Shown: positions 48,580 to 57,715 of the stretch, piece by piece
How positions within the stretch are numbered: the stretch's first letter is position 1
How the letters are laid out: the number at the start of each line of letters is the position of its first letter
DNA from: Limnobaculum xujianqingii
GTDB lineage: Bacteria > Pseudomonadota > Gammaproteobacteria > Enterobacterales > Enterobacteriaceae
DNA: 64,000 bases
Assembly (NCBI RefSeq): GCF_013394855.1
Contig: NZ_JABMLK010000001.1
Span: 744,001 to 808,000, forward strand
Direction: 5' to 3'
Notes under the pieces: generated by a model
Told to the model about the DNA's origin: nothing
The model's input: only the letters and a program-made list of their open reading frames with translations
The model's database searches: none
Made by a program: the position numbers and the translations under genes

Positions 48580-49692
48580 ATGATGAGTACATCCATGACG
48601 CAACCGAAAAAACGTTTTGATCTTGCACGTCTGATGTTTGGAATACTTTTTATTCTTGTAATGATCGTAGTCTGTCTTTGGGTAGTTCGGCCTTTTATTT
48701 TAGGCTTTGCCTGGGCGGGCATGGTGGTTATTGCAACCTGGCCGTTGCTGTTGCGAGTACAGAAATATACTGGTGGGCGGCGGACGCCGGCCGTGATCTT
48801 CATGACGTTATTATTGGTGGTAGTGTTTGTTCTGCCTTTTGGTCTGGTGATTAATAGTATTGTAGACAACAGTGGTCAGTTAGTTGATTGGGTAGGAAAG
48901 CCCGAGAACTGGCATATCCCTAAACTGGCCTGGCTAAATGATATTCCGGGAGTTGGTCGACGCCTGTACCGCAACTGGCAAGCGATGACGGCTGATAATG
49001 GTAAAGTGCTGGTTGCCAGCGTTCAGCCTTATGCGGGTGCCGCTACAACCTGGTTTGTTTCTCAGGTTGCTCACGTTGGTGGCTTTATGCTGCACGGTAC
49101 TCTGATGGTGGTATTCAGCGCCCTTCTCTACGCTAAAGGTGAGTCCGTGGCTAAGGGTATCCGTCACTTTGCATTGCGTTTAGCAGAGAAGCGTGGTGAA
49201 GCAGCGGTTATTCTTGGTGCTCAGGCTATTCGTGCTGTTGCATTGGGCGTAGTGGTTACTGCTCTGACTCAGGCCCTGTTGGGCGGTATTGGGTTAGCCA
49301 TATCCGGTATTCCTTATGCCACGTTATTAACGGTGTTGATGTTTATCTGCTGTCTGGCACAGATTGGGCCGTCGTTGATTCTGTTCCCGGCGGTGTTCTG
49401 GCTTTACTGGAGCGGTGATAATACCTGGGGAACGGTGTTGTTAGTGTGGAGTTGTGTTGTGGTTTCCATGGATAACTTCCTGCGTCCTGCACTGATTCGT
49501 TTAGGTGCAGATTTGCCGCTGCTGTTGATTCTTTCCGGGGTTATCGGAGGGTTACTGGCCTTCGGTATGATTGGATTATTTATTGGTCCTGTGGTGCTGG
49601 CGGTGTCGTATCGTTTAATTTCTGCATGGATTGATGAAGTTCCTGAGCCGACGGATGAGTTGCCGGATTTGGAGCGGGATTTGAATATTTGA
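48580..49692 (+). CDS. ydiK: YdiK, AI-2E family membrane protein
   Basis: 370 residues, eight predicted membrane helices with the AI-2E/PerM layout; the central loop and 'ALGVVVTALTQALLGGIGLA' and 'LLLILSGVIGGLLAFGMIGL' helices match E. coli YdiK closely. Substrate unknown; the family name reflects one member. Divergent from ydiJ. The Met at 48595 is an alternative start. Confidence 0.92.
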   Translation: MMSTSMTQPKKRFDLARLMFGILFILVMIVVCLWVVRPFILGFAWAGMVVIATWPLLLRVQKYTGGRRTPAVIFMTLLLVVVFVLPFGLVINSIVDNSGQLVDWVGKPENWHIPKLAWLNDIPGVGRRLYRNWQAMTADNGKVLVASVQPYAGAATTWFVSQVAHVGGFMLHGTLMVVFSALLYAKGESVAKGIRHFALRLAEKRGEAAVILGAQAIRAVALGVVVTALTQALLGGIGLAISGIPYATLLTVLMFICCLAQIGPSLILFPAVFWLYWSGDNTWGTVLLVWSCVVVSMDNFLRPALIRLGADLPLLLILSGVIGGLLAFGMIGLFIGPVVLAVSYRLISAWIDEVPEPTDELPDLERDLNI

Positions 49693-49717
49693 TTGAGAAT
49701 TAGGGTAATTTAGTTTT

Positions 49718-49880
49718 GAGAATATTCCGGCCGTAAAAGCAATATTATGTATATCGCCTTTGTGCTCGGCCGGAAGACAATCTGTACTTGGTCTTGGTGT
49801 GCGTCGGGCCTAGACCGCCTAGGGGCACTTCGTTGGCTTGCGCCAAGTCGACCCCAACGGCGGTCTCTCCCTCCGATTAA
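49718..49880 (+). repeat. Structured intergenic repeat, compact copy
   Basis: Reference copy of the family. Left domain: TTCCGGCCG paired with CGGCCGGAA around 31 nt. Linker: ACAATCTGTACTTGG. Right domain: AGACCGCC (49812-49819) with GGCGGTCT (49859-49866), inside it GGGG (49822-49825) with CCCC (49852-49855), inside that a TTGGC/GCCAA hairpin. Ends TCTCCCTCCGATTAAC. Lies between convergent ydiK and ppsA. Confidence 0.85.
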
Positions 49881-49944
49881 CTTTGGTAATGAACGAAGTT
49901 CACAAACAAAGTTCACATGCTAAGACTATTGACTAACTACGTTA

Positions 49945-52335
49945 TCAAACCGTTTCTGCGTTTTCTTCTGCCAGTGCCATCCAGGTTTTGATCACGGTGT
50001 CCGGGTTGAGGGACAGGCTGTCGATGCCTTGTTCCATTAACCATGCGGCGAAGTCTTCGTGGTCTGATGGGCCCTGACCACAAATTCCGACGTATTTGCC
50101 TTTCTTCTTGGCGGCTTTAATGGCCATGGAGAGTAAGGCTTTTACTGCGTCGTTACGTTCGTCAAACAGTTCGGAAACTACGCCGGAGTCGCGATCCAGA
50201 CCCAGGGTTAGCTGTGTCATATCGTTCGAGCCGATAGAGAAGCCGTCGAAGTGTTCCAGGAACTCTTCTGCCAATAGTGCGTTAGAGGGTATTTCACACA
50301 TCATTATCACTTTCAGCCCGTCCTGACCGCGTTTCAGACCTTCATGTGCCAGGCGATCGATAACCGCTTTAGCCTGATCGACTGTGCGTACGAATGGGAT
50401 CATGATTTCAACATTAGTCAGACCCATTTGATTACGAACCCGTTTAACCGCTTCACACTCCAGTGCAAAGCAGGCTTTAAAGTCTTCGGAGACGTAACGA
50501 CCTGCACCACGGAATCCCAACATTGGGTTTTCTTCATGAGGCTCGTAACGACTGCCACCGACCAGGTTGGCATACTCGTTAGATTTAAAGTCTGACAGAC
50601 GAACGATCACCCGCTTAGGCCAGAAAGCGGCGGCCAGTGTCGCAATACCTTCTGACAGACGACCAATATAGAACTCCACCGGATCGTCATAACCAACCAT
50701 CAGTTCACGAATTTCCTGCTGTACGGACTCTTCCTGCTGGTCAAATTCCAGTAATGCTCTTGGGTGTACGCCAATCATGCGGTTGATGATGAACTCCAGA
50801 CGTGCCAGACCAACTCCCTCATTTGGCAAACGAGCAAAGTCAAAAGCACGGTCCGGGTTACCGATATTCATCATGATTTTTACCGGAATTTCTGGCAGTT
50901 GATTCAGTTGAGAACTTTGAACCTTAAACTCCAGAATATCCTGATAGATAAAGCCGGTATCACCTTCAGCACAAGAGACGGTAACTTTCTGTCCTTCATG
51001 CAATAGCTCGGTGGCATTACCGCAGCCTACAACCGCAGGAATACCCAGTTCACGGGCAATAATTGCCGCATGACAGGTTCTTCCGCCACGGTTAGTGACG
51101 ATGGCTGCCGCACGTTTCATGATAGGTTCCCAATCCGGGTCAGTCATGTCGGTCACCAGTACATCGCCGGGTTGGATACGATCCATCTGGCTTAAGTCGG
51201 TAATCACTTTTACCGGACCAGCACCAATGCGGTTACCAATGGCGCGCCCTTCCGCCAAAATATCACCACGCTTGTGTAATTGATAACGTTCCATTACTTG
51301 TTCATTGGAACGAACCGTTTCCGGACGAGCCTGTACGATATACAGTTTTCCACTATGGCCATCCTTTGCCCATTCAATATCCATTGGGCGACCATAGTGT
51401 TTTTCAATCAGCAGAGCCTGATGAGCCAGTTCCTGAATCTCATCATCCCGCAGGCTGTACTGTACGCGATCTGCTTCTGGCACATCTTCAATACAAACCT
51501 GTTTGCCATGTTCCTGACTGTCAGAATAAACCATGCGAATCTTTTTCGAGCCGATGGTCCGGCGAACGATAGCCGGTCTGTCATTCAACAATGTTGGTTT
51601 GTGGACATAAAACTCATCCGGGTTAACCGCACCCTGCACCACCATTTCACCTAAACCATAGGCTGAGGTGATAAATACCACCTGATCAAAGCCCGATTCA
51701 GTATCAATGGTGAACATCACTCCGGCAGAGGCTAAGTCAGAACGCACCATGCGCTGTACCCCGGCAGAGAGTGCTACACCACGGTGATCATAGCCCTGAT
51801 GCACACGGTAAGAAATCGCACGGTCGTTAAACAGCGAAGCAAATACATGCTTAATCGCTACCATTACCGCATCAATACCCTGTACGTTAAGGAAAGTTTC
51901 TTGCTGGCCGGCAAACGATGCATCGGGCATGTCTTCGGCGGTTGCGGAAGAACGAACCGCAAATGAGGCTCCAACATTACCTTCTGACAGCGTTTGATAA
52001 GCCTGGTGAATCGCTTGTGTCAGTTCTGGCTGGAATGGCGTATCAATAATCCAGCTGCGAATTTGTGCCCCGGCATCTGCCAGTGCTTTTACGTCATCCA
52101 CGTCAATCTGGTCGAGTAGCTGATAAATGCGCTGATTTACGCCACTTTGCTCAAGAAAATCATTAAACGCCTGAGCAGTAGTAGCAAAACCATTAGGAAC
52201 CGATACGCCCAGTTCGCTCAGATTAGTGATCATTTCCCCTAAGGAGGCATTTTTGCCCCCAACACGATCAACATCATGCATTCCCAGTTGGTTGTACCAA
52301 ACAACGTTATGTTGATTACTATTGATATCAGGCAT
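49945..52335 (-). CDS. ppsA: Phosphoenolpyruvate synthase
   Basis: 796 residues (E. coli 792). N-terminal ATP-grasp domain ('[10 protein letters not shown]', '[20 protein letters not shown]'), swivelling phosphohistidine domain with the catalytic His in '[20 protein letters not shown]', and C-terminal PEP/pyruvate barrel ('[15 protein letters not shown]', '[12 protein letters not shown]'). Converts pyruvate and ATP to PEP, AMP and phosphate for gluconeogenesis. Divergent from its regulator ppsR, as in E. coli. Confidence 0.97.
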   Translation of the reverse strand: MPDINSNQHNVVWYNQLGMHDVDRVGGKNASLGEMITNLSELGVSVPNGFATTAQAFNDFLEQSGVNQRIYQLLDQIDVDDVKALADAGAQIRSWIIDTPFQPELTQAIHQAYQTLSEGNVGASFAVRSSATAEDMPDASFAGQQETFLNVQGIDAVMVAIKHVFASLFNDRAISYRVHQGYDHRGVALSAGVQRMVRSDLASAGVMFTIDTESGFDQVVFITSAYGLGEMVVQGAVNPDEFYVHKPTLLNDRPAIVRRTIGSKKIRMVYSDSQEHGKQVCIEDVPEADRVQYSLRDDEIQELAHQALLIEKHYGRPMDIEWAKDGHSGKLYIVQARPETVRSNEQVMERYQLHKRGDILAEGRAIGNRIGAGPVKVITDLSQMDRIQPGDVLVTDMTDPDWEPIMKRAAAIVTNRGGRTCHAAIIARELGIPAVVGCGNATELLHEGQKVTVSCAEGDTGFIYQDILEFKVQSSQLNQLPEIPVKIMMNIGNPDRAFDFARLPNEGVGLARLEFIINRMIGVHPRALLEFDQQEESVQQEIRELMVGYDDPVEFYIGRLSEGIATLAAAFWPKRVIVRLSDFKSNEYANLVGGSRYEPHEENPMLGFRGAGRYVSEDFKACFALECEAVKRVRNQMGLTNVEIMIPFVRTVDQAKAVIDRLAHEGLKRGQDGLKVIMMCEIPSNALLAEEFLEHFDGFSIGSNDMTQLTLGLDRDSGVVSELFDERNDAVKALLSMAIKAAKKKGKYVGICGQGPSDHEDFAAWLMEQGIDSLSLNPDTVIKTWMALAEENAETV

Positions 52336-52584
52336 CAGAGATGTTCCATTATTGAGTCAATAAAACAGATTAAATAGCAAAACAAGTTTTATACCGGACA
52401 GGTCAAAAATCCAGATACATAAGAAAGCTTACACAGCAATGCACAACTTATGAAATGGTTAATCGTTTCCGCATTTAAACTGAGTTTTCTTAGACTTATA
52501 AATATTGTACCTTGTTCGTAATCGCGCTTTTTATGCGCATATTCAACAACGGTTTTAGAACAATATTGTTCATATCGATAGCAT

Positions 52585-52618
52585 GATTTTAATTAGGAGT
52601 TATCTCATGATTAAAATC
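52585..52618 (+). promoter_or_regulatory. Leader inverted repeat with mini-ORF before ppsR
   Basis: GATTTTAAT and ATTAAAATC form a 9 bp stem. The loop holds TTAGGAG and an ATG at 52608 that opens a 28-codon frame overlapping the ppsR start out of frame. The stem could mask this upstream RBS; function not known. Confidence 0.35.
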
Positions 52619-52635
52619 AGCAACAGGAGAACGCC

Positions 52636-53457
52636 ATGGAGCGTACGGTTTTCTATATTTCTGACGGCACGGCGATTACTGCTGAGGTATTAGGGCATGC
52701 GGTGTTATCTCAGTTTCCCATTAGTCTGAATCAATACACTATCCCTTTTGTTGAGAATGAGGCAAAAGCCCAAGAGGTTCGCCAGCAAATTGACGACCTG
52801 TACCAGAAAACCCAACAGAAGCCACTGGTGTTTTACTCTATCGTTTCACCGGAAATTCGCGCTGTTATTGAGGCTAGTCAGGGCTACTGTCAGAATATTG
52901 TTCATACTCTGGTTGCCCCTTTAAAGCAGGAATTAGGCATTGCTCCGTTGCCTTCCGCGCACCGTACTCATGGATTAACCGCCAGCAATCTGGTGAAGTA
53001 TGACGCCCGTATCGCCGCGATTGATTACACTCTGGCGCACGATGATGGTATTTCATTACGCAATCTGGAAGAGGCTCAGGTGATTTTGTTAGGGGTTTCC
53101 CGCTGTGGTAAAACCCCTACCAGCCTCTATTTAGCCATGCAGTTTGGTATTCGGGCGGCTAACTATCCGTTTACCGCTGATGATATGGATAATATTCAGC
53201 TTCCCGCCGCGCTTAAACCATTCCAGCATAAGCTGTTTGGCCTCTCTATTGACCCGGAGCGGCTATCCGCCATTCGTCAGGAACGTAGGGAAAACAGTCG
53301 TTATGCCTCATTGCGTCAGTGCCGCATGGAGATTGCCGAGGTTGAAGCGCTATACCGTAAAAACAATATTCGCTTTCTTAACAGCACCAACTACTCCGTA
53401 GAAGAGATCTCTACCAAGCTGCTGGATATCTTAGGCATGAGCCGCAGAATGTATTAA
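52636..53457 (+). CDS. ppsR: PEP synthase regulatory kinase/phosphorylase PpsR
   Basis: 273 residues (E. coli 277). DUF299 family: P-loop-like '[17 protein letters not shown]' (about 152-168) and '[17 protein letters not shown]' at the N-terminus. ADP-dependent threonine kinase and Pi-dependent phosphorylase that inactivates and reactivates PpsA. AGGAG 7 nt before the ATG. Confidence 0.96.
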   Translation: MERTVFYISDGTAITAEVLGHAVLSQFPISLNQYTIPFVENEAKAQEVRQQIDDLYQKTQQKPLVFYSIVSPEIRAVIEASQGYCQNIVHTLVAPLKQELGIAPLPSAHRTHGLTASNLVKYDARIAAIDYTLAHDDGISLRNLEEAQVILLGVSRCGKTPTSLYLAMQFGIRAANYPFTADDMDNIQLPAALKPFQHKLFGLSIDPERLSAIRQERRENSRYASLRQCRMEIAEVEALYRKNNIRFLNSTNYSVEEISTKLLDILGMSRRMY

Positions 53458-53466
53458 AAGCTTATT

Positions 53467-53503
53467 AAGGGGAAGTGTAGACCACCTTCCCTTATTGTTT
53501 CTT
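53467..53503 (+). terminator. ppsR terminator
   Basis: AAGGGgAAG pairs with CTTCCCTT (one bulge) around a 10 nt loop, followed by ATTGTTTCTTT. Confidence 0.65.
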
Positions 53504-53672
53504 TGGCTCATTTCTTTACTGCCAAACCTTTCCAGTAAGTGAGATAGAACATGATAATTAAACGAACTGTACTGTGATAATTATGGAATGAACCGGAACA
53601 TAGTGAAATATGATGGGATAGATTCTGTAAGAGGATTGCAAGGACTGCAATAAAAATCAGGCTTAAATTTTT

Positions 53673-53708
53673 AAAGAGACCCAAACAATTCTGAGTCTCT
53701 TTTTGTTT
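53673..53708 (+). terminator. Stem-loop between ppsR and the phage mor gene
   Basis: AAAGAGAC and GTCTCTTT with a 14 nt loop and a TTTTTGTTTT tail on the plus strand; on the minus strand it follows mor directly and may end the early transcript. The host-phage junction must lie in 53458-53713, but I see no diagnostic end sequence. Confidence 0.6.
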
Positions 53709-53713
53709 TACCG

Positions 53714-54106
53714 TTACTCTTTTGGCAATTCATTAGAATCACCAGAAAACAGGTCACCTTGCATATCTCTGAGCGTCTCTTTACGAATCAATTTTACCAC
53801 CTTATATACGTGCTGAACACTCACGCCGAATTTAGTAGCAACTTCATCGTGGTTGCGGCCATTAAAAGCCTCGAAGATTTGCAGGTGAGTTTGGGCACTC
53901 TTAAGCTGAGTACCTGACGGAAAGTAAATCAACTGCCCACACCATACCTGAGACATCCGTAGCGCCACTTCTTGGCCAAGGTGCTCAGCCGTTATACCTG
54001 AAACGCCGAGCACATCTTTCACGCTGTCTGTTACATGATCAGCTAGGTTCACCAGTAACTCTGGCCCCTTACTTTTAAACAGTCGATCTTGGGCTGCCTT
54101 ACTCAT
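53714..54106 (-). CDS. Mor-family middle transcription activator
   Basis: 130 residues from the ATG at 54106, which has GGAGG 7 nt before and overlaps the gemA stop. Mor/C family features: an N-terminal dimerisation region and a C-terminal helix-turn-helix after the strand 'GQLIYFPSGTQLKSAQTH', in 'FEAFNGRNHDEVATKFGVSV' and 'HVYKVVKLIRKE'. In Mu, Mor turns on the middle promoter for the late activator C. Here its target region is absent, so the protein has nothing adjacent to activate. Confidence 0.85.
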   Translation of the reverse strand: MSKAAQDRLFKSKGPELLVNLADHVTDSVKDVLGVSGITAEHLGQEVALRMSQVWCGQLIYFPSGTQLKSAQTHLQIFEAFNGRNHDEVATKFGVSVQHVYKVVKLIRKETLRDMQGDLFSGDSNELPKE

Positions 54107-54525
54107 TTTGTAGCCTCCGTTCTCGATGACCATTGCTTAAGGTGCTCAATCACAATGCTGGCTTTACGTTTATCCAGCCATTGTAGTGTATCCACTTTAA
54201 CCATACGTTTAATAAAGTGGTTCAGGGCTGATTCAGTGCCGTTTTTGACAACACCGCGTTTAGCCAGCCCATGCCAAAGCGAACGGATTAACTCAAGCTG
54301 CGGGCGTAGTGAATTAGCTTGAGTTGGTACCTTGGCACGAACTTTGAAACCTAGCCCTTTTAAGTGGTCTAAAACGATACTAAGTTGCTTCGGTGACATT
54401 TCCCGCAATGAGGCTTTTGCTGTCAGCTTAGCCAAGATAGAACGGTATACATCCTCATCTAAACAAAGTTGCGTTTTAGCAATCTGAATAAGCTGGATCA
54501 GTTTTCCTCTTTCCATGTCATTCAC
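54103..54525 (-). CDS. GemA-like phage protein (DUF1018)
   Basis: 140 residues matching the DUF1018/gp16 family: 'LIQLIQIAKTQLCLDEDVYR', 'SLREMSPKQLSIVLDHLKGL' and 'QLELIRSLWHGLAKRG'. In Mu the GemA protein modulates host gene expression and supercoiling genes. A second Met at 54516 is better spaced from AAGG and may be the start. Sits directly before mor, its usual place. Confidence 0.85.
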   Translation of the reverse strand: MNDMERGKLIQLIQIAKTQLCLDEDVYRSILAKLTAKASLREMSPKQLSIVLDHLKGLGFKVRAKVPTQANSLRPQLELIRSLWHGLAKRGVVKNGTESALNHFIKRMVKVDTLQWLDKRKASIVIEHLKQWSSRTEATK

Positions 54526-54718
54526 CTTTTACTCGGCGGTTCCAGGCATTGGTCGCCCACAGTTTCTTTTGTTCAATTGAGCCAACGAACATAGCCGTTT
54601 GAACATCGCAGCTATGGCATCTGACAATCCATGCTTGATACGGATTATCGTCTTTATCCATCTCAAACAATTCGACATAGGAAGAACCACAGAAAGGGCA
54701 AGGTTTTAATTTATCCAT
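54518..54718 (-). CDS. Lar-like small zinc ribbon protein
   Basis: 66 residues from ATG 54718, which overlaps the previous stop (TAATG). N-terminal 'LKPCPFCGSSYVEL' and 'VRCHSCDVQT' make a CxxC...CxxC zinc ribbon, and 'ATNAWNRR' closes it. This is the pattern of Lar-like restriction alleviation proteins common in phages; anti-restriction activity is inferred. Confidence 0.75.
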   Translation of the reverse strand: MDKLKPCPFCGSSYVELFEMDKDDNPYQAWIVRCHSCDVQTAMFVGSIEQKKLWATNAWNRRVKGE

Positions 54719-55017
54719 TAGAACCACCCCTCATACTCACTTACAGGAACCCGCTCTGCTTCAATAGAAAACTGCAATTCTTCTCGATCATTACAATCAA
54801 TTGAGTGCGCTTTTTTAGCAGCCGTAGCAAGACACTCAACAGCTTTAAGGTATTCATCGGAACGGAAGTTACCAACAGTGAAATGACCACAAAAAACTCG
54901 CCAAACAGTGCGCCGTTCTTCAGCTTGTTTTTCAGCTATGGCGTGTTGTATTGCATTTTGAAAGTCTTTCAACTGATACAGGTCTAGGTTGGCAATTCTT
55001 TCTTTATAGCTGCTCAT
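54718..55017 (-). CDS. Phage protein of unknown function, 99 aa
   Basis: Opens 'MSSYKERIANLDLYQLKDFQ', mostly helical, soluble. AGGGG 7 nt before the ATG; overlaps the upstream gene by 14 nt. No family recognised. Confidence 0.6.
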   Translation of the reverse strand: MSSYKERIANLDLYQLKDFQNAIQHAIAEKQAEERRTVWRVFCGHFTVGNFRSDEYLKAVECLATAAKKAHSIDCNDREELQFSIEAERVPVSEYEGWF

Positions 55018-55300
55018 TGCAATGCCCCTCAGCAGTTGAGATACCTAACCGATTGGCTAATTGGGCCAGCTTGAGTTGCTTAAAATGGTCAATTAGACCA
55101 TCCATGCCATTTTGCCTAAGCTGCTCGATCATAATCTCTACATCTGCGGCTTCTTCAGCTAGTGATCGCTCATCTCCACAATGGTTAATAACACGGCTAG
55201 CTGCTGCTGATAGTTCACTGGCCTCCTCGGCCAGCTTACATAATTGTCGGTCATAGCCCCATTTTATAGTGGCGGCTTTAAATAGTGCTGCTTTATTCAT
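55004..55300 (-). CDS. MazG-like nucleotide pyrophosphohydrolase domain protein
   Basis: 98 residues from the third of three consecutive ATGs (55300), which is best spaced from AGAGGG. Helical, with the acidic metal-binding pattern of all-alpha NTP pyrophosphohydrolases: 'KLAEEASELSAAASRV' and 'SLAEEAADVEIMIEQL' (ExxE then ExxD). May alter nucleotide or alarmone pools during infection; inferred from the fold only. Confidence 0.7.
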   Translation of the reverse strand: MNKAALFKAATIKWGYDRQLCKLAEEASELSAAASRVINHCGDERSLAEEAADVEIMIEQLRQNGMDGLIDHFKQLKLAQLANRLGISTAEGHCNEQL

Positions 55301-55553
55301 CATCATGCCCTCTCAAGAGTTTGATGACATCAGAAGCCAACTTGTAGGCTTGTTCTCTATCAATACTGGCGAAATGCTTATCACGCAAATTTAGCCCTAC
55401 CTCAGTATCGCTAAATCCCCAGGATGGAATTGCTGATACCCCGTTATACTCGCAACGAAGCGCTACAATTGGATGGTCATTTTCGTCATGAGTATCAGTG
55501 GTAATAAGTACTTGACCGATATCGTCAAATTCAAATAATTTTGCAAAATCCAT
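55293..55553 (-). CDS. Phage protein of unknown function, 86 aa
   Basis: Start at ATG 55553 (GGGG about 7 nt before), 1 nt after the DUF3164 stop. Begins 'MDFAKLFEFDDIGQVLITTD'. Acidic, soluble, no recognised family. Confidence 0.6.
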   Translation of the reverse strand: MDFAKLFEFDDIGQVLITTDTHDENDHPIVALRCEYNGVSAIPSWGFSDTEVGLNLRDKHFASIDREQAYKLASDVIKLLRGHDDE

Positions 55554-55554
55554 A

Positions 55555-56163
55555 TCACACCCCCGCAATATCTAAAGGGATATGAACCATCCGGCCATCA
55601 TCAGCCTGTTCCCTGAAGTTCAGATAGGTTTTAGAGACAGCCACCTGTAATGAATCAGCAATAGCTTCCATCGCCTGAAGCCAACGCGGATCGTTAATCT
55701 TTATCCGACGCAGGGAGAGAATACGGGCAGTATTGAGCTGGCCTTCTTTATCAACCTCAAATGCATCGGTAATCAATGCCTGTAGGTTTTCATTCGCTCC
55801 CTTGGCCCACTCAGACAGACACTCATCAATAATGTCTTTAGCTATCTGTAACTCTGGTCCAAACGTCAGCGAATCCTGAACAGAGATCCGAATTTGCTCA
55901 GCGCCATCAAACGTGCTGAACGTTATGTTGCCTTTCTGGCCACCAAGGGTACGCTGATATTTTTCAGCCACTAGATCCAACCAGGCATAGCACTCATCAA
56001 ATGTCTTTGTTTTAAAGGCTTTTAGGGTTTCATGGATATCACGAGCCTTCACTATTTGGGCTCTTACAAATGCATCCATTTCAAGGTCATAATCTGACAC
56101 TTGGGTAACAGGTACTAAACGGCCTTTACGGTCTTTCATGTATCCATCAGGAACTTGTTTCAT
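55555..56163 (-). CDS. DUF3164 family phage protein
   Basis: 202 residues opening 'MKQVPDGYMKDRKGRLVPVT'. The order 'MDAFVRAQIVKARDIHETLK', 'GGQKGNITFSTFDG' and the C-terminal 'RRIKINDPRWLQAMEAIADS' is that of DUF3164 proteins, regularly found after the transposition genes in Mu-like phages. Possibly DNA-binding; role unknown. Start overlaps the previous stop by 4 nt. Confidence 0.82.
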   Translation of the reverse strand: MKQVPDGYMKDRKGRLVPVTQVSDYDLEMDAFVRAQIVKARDIHETLKAFKTKTFDECYAWLDLVAEKYQRTLGGQKGNITFSTFDGAEQIRISVQDSLTFGPELQIAKDIIDECLSEWAKGANENLQALITDAFEVDKEGQLNTARILSLRRIKINDPRWLQAMEAIADSLQVAVSKTYLNFREQADDGRMVHIPLDIAGV

Positions 56164-56462
56164 TTAATACCTCCCCATATACCTAAAACGACAATAACAA
56201 TAATCCCAATAACTGAACCCCATACCGCTAGCCTGTCAGCTAAGGAAACTTTTCGATGATGCATAACATCATCGCCAGTGAGCTGATGAAGAAGATTATC
56301 AACAGGGATACGAATACAAGGACGGTGAAGATATAAAGGAATATCATCCTTATCTTTTGGTCGCTCCCACATGTCACCATGCATAAGCCCTAAGCCAGCC
56401 AGTTCATTTTCAGATGTCCAAGCAACTGGTGTGTTGGCTTCAGAACGCTGAAGTCTATCCAT
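56160..56462 (-). CDS. Phage protein with C-terminal membrane helix, 100 aa
   Basis: Soluble N-terminal part rich in polar residues, then one TM helix near the end ('AVWGSVIGIIVIVVLGIWGG'). Begins 1 nt after the ATPase gene. Unrecognised. Confidence 0.6.
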   Translation of the reverse strand: MDRLQRSEANTPVAWTSENELAGLGLMHGDMWERPKDKDDIPLYLHRPCIRIPVDNLLHQLTGDDVMHHRKVSLADRLAVWGSVIGIIVIVVLGIWGGIK

Positions 56463-56463
56463 A

Positions 56464-57705
56464 TTAGATATCCTCCCGTGTTTTCACTGACTCGATGATT
56501 AACTCACCGGTTACTTTTGGCGCACCAATGCGGCAAGCCAGATTCAGCGCACCGGTAACCAGATTATTCACCGCCAGCGGATAACAAAGGGAGCGTACCT
56601 TTACGCCCCTGGAAGAACCCCGGCCTTCAGTAACGCTGATACGTAACCGGTTGAGGATTTCATCAAAAGCGCTAGGCTCAAACAGAGTGGTATAGTCAAT
56701 ATTGATGCAGGCAAATTTATGCTTAATGTAGTCCTCTACCTTTAGATCTAACGGTTTCAGGTTAACAATCTCGGTACGCTGAACAACCTCACGCACCTCT
56801 GGATTGAACTCAGAAAGCTTGTACTGAAGCTCTGTCTGGCCGATTAAGATAATGGCTAGTAACTTTTTAAAGCCTTCCTGAAGCTCATAGAAGCGCTTCA
56901 GGTGCTTCAAGGTTGGGATAGGTAAACCGTGCGCCTCTTCGATGATCAATACATGCTTACGCCCAGTTAAAGCACTGGCTTTCAGTAAGTCGTGCATCTG
57001 ACGCGCACGTGCCTCGGCAGAACGGCGGGGTTTAGCCTGAGGGTCAATGGCGTTAACGATGGCACCGCTGATATCAACACTCTTCAGCGCCTTACCTTTA
57101 ACTTCATTATCTTCCATACCCAGAACATAAGGTTCGATAACCGTGATCGGTTCATGGTTGACGTTAATCCATTCGATAAGGTCTTGACGTAACGTTGACT
57201 TACCGGCACCTGACTCACCGATAACCGCCAACATTCCGCCATATTTAGCGGTTTGACGCATAGCCTCGCGCACATAGCGGATATCGTCAGACAGAAAAAC
57301 GTCACTGTCTGACTGCATTTCGTCAGTAAATGGATCGCGCAGAATACGGAAGTGGGCGCGGGTTGCGCGACTTAGCGTATGTTTACGTAGTAACATATGG
57401 GTGGACTCCTTTTTTCCTAGTGGGGTGTCTACTGGTGCAGGGTTGTCCGCCAAGATTCCCTCTGCACCAGTTTCTTCTTCAAATACATCAACTAAAAATT
57501 CTTCTTTTAACCCTTTGTTAACTAGGGCGTCTTCTATCTGTTTCTTTATGGTTTCCTTGTCAATGCTACGGGGCCAAAGATTGTGGTTAATGATCAGGTT
57601 AACGGCGGCTTGGCTTAAGGTACCGTTTTTGTACTTAATCTGACGGGCAAGCTCTGTTTGCTTCATACCCAGCTTGCTCATCATTCGCTTTAGATTTAAC
57701 GCCAT
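56464..57705 (-). CDS. MuB-like AAA+ transposition ATPase
   Basis: 413 residues. N-terminal HTH resembling XRE domains ('MKQTELARQIKYKNGTLSQA'), then an AAA+ core with Walker A 'GESGAGKST' (163-171), Walker B 'VLIIEEAHG' (252-260) and sensor 'LLAIILIGQTEL'. MuB-type proteins coat target DNA, deliver it to the transposase and provide target immunity. Lies 10 nt after the transposase gene. Confidence 0.9.
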   Translation of the reverse strand: MALNLKRMMSKLGMKQTELARQIKYKNGTLSQAAVNLIINHNLWPRSIDKETIKKQIEDALVNKGLKEEFLVDVFEEETGAEGILADNPAPVDTPLGKKESTHMLLRKHTLSRATRAHFRILRDPFTDEMQSDSDVFLSDDIRYVREAMRQTAKYGGMLAVIGESGAGKSTLRQDLIEWINVNHEPITVIEPYVLGMEDNEVKGKALKSVDISGAIVNAIDPQAKPRRSAEARARQMHDLLKASALTGRKHVLIIEEAHGLPIPTLKHLKRFYELQEGFKKLLAIILIGQTELQYKLSEFNPEVREVVQRTEIVNLKPLDLKVEDYIKHKFACINIDYTTLFEPSAFDEILNRLRISVTEGRGSSRGVKVRSLCYPLAVNNLVTGALNLACRIGAPKVTGELIIESVKTREDI

Positions 57706-57715
57706 AAATCCGTCC

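Noticed and set aside
49693..49944. RprA sRNA after ydiK
   Set aside because: The E. coli neighbour position is occupied here by the structured repeat; no RprA-like sequence or terminator is seen.
53540..53660. Mu-type right end near ppsR
   Set aside because: TGATAATTA occurs twice and other short repeats exist, but nothing matches a recognisable Mu or BcepMu end or pairs with the 62-64 kb side.
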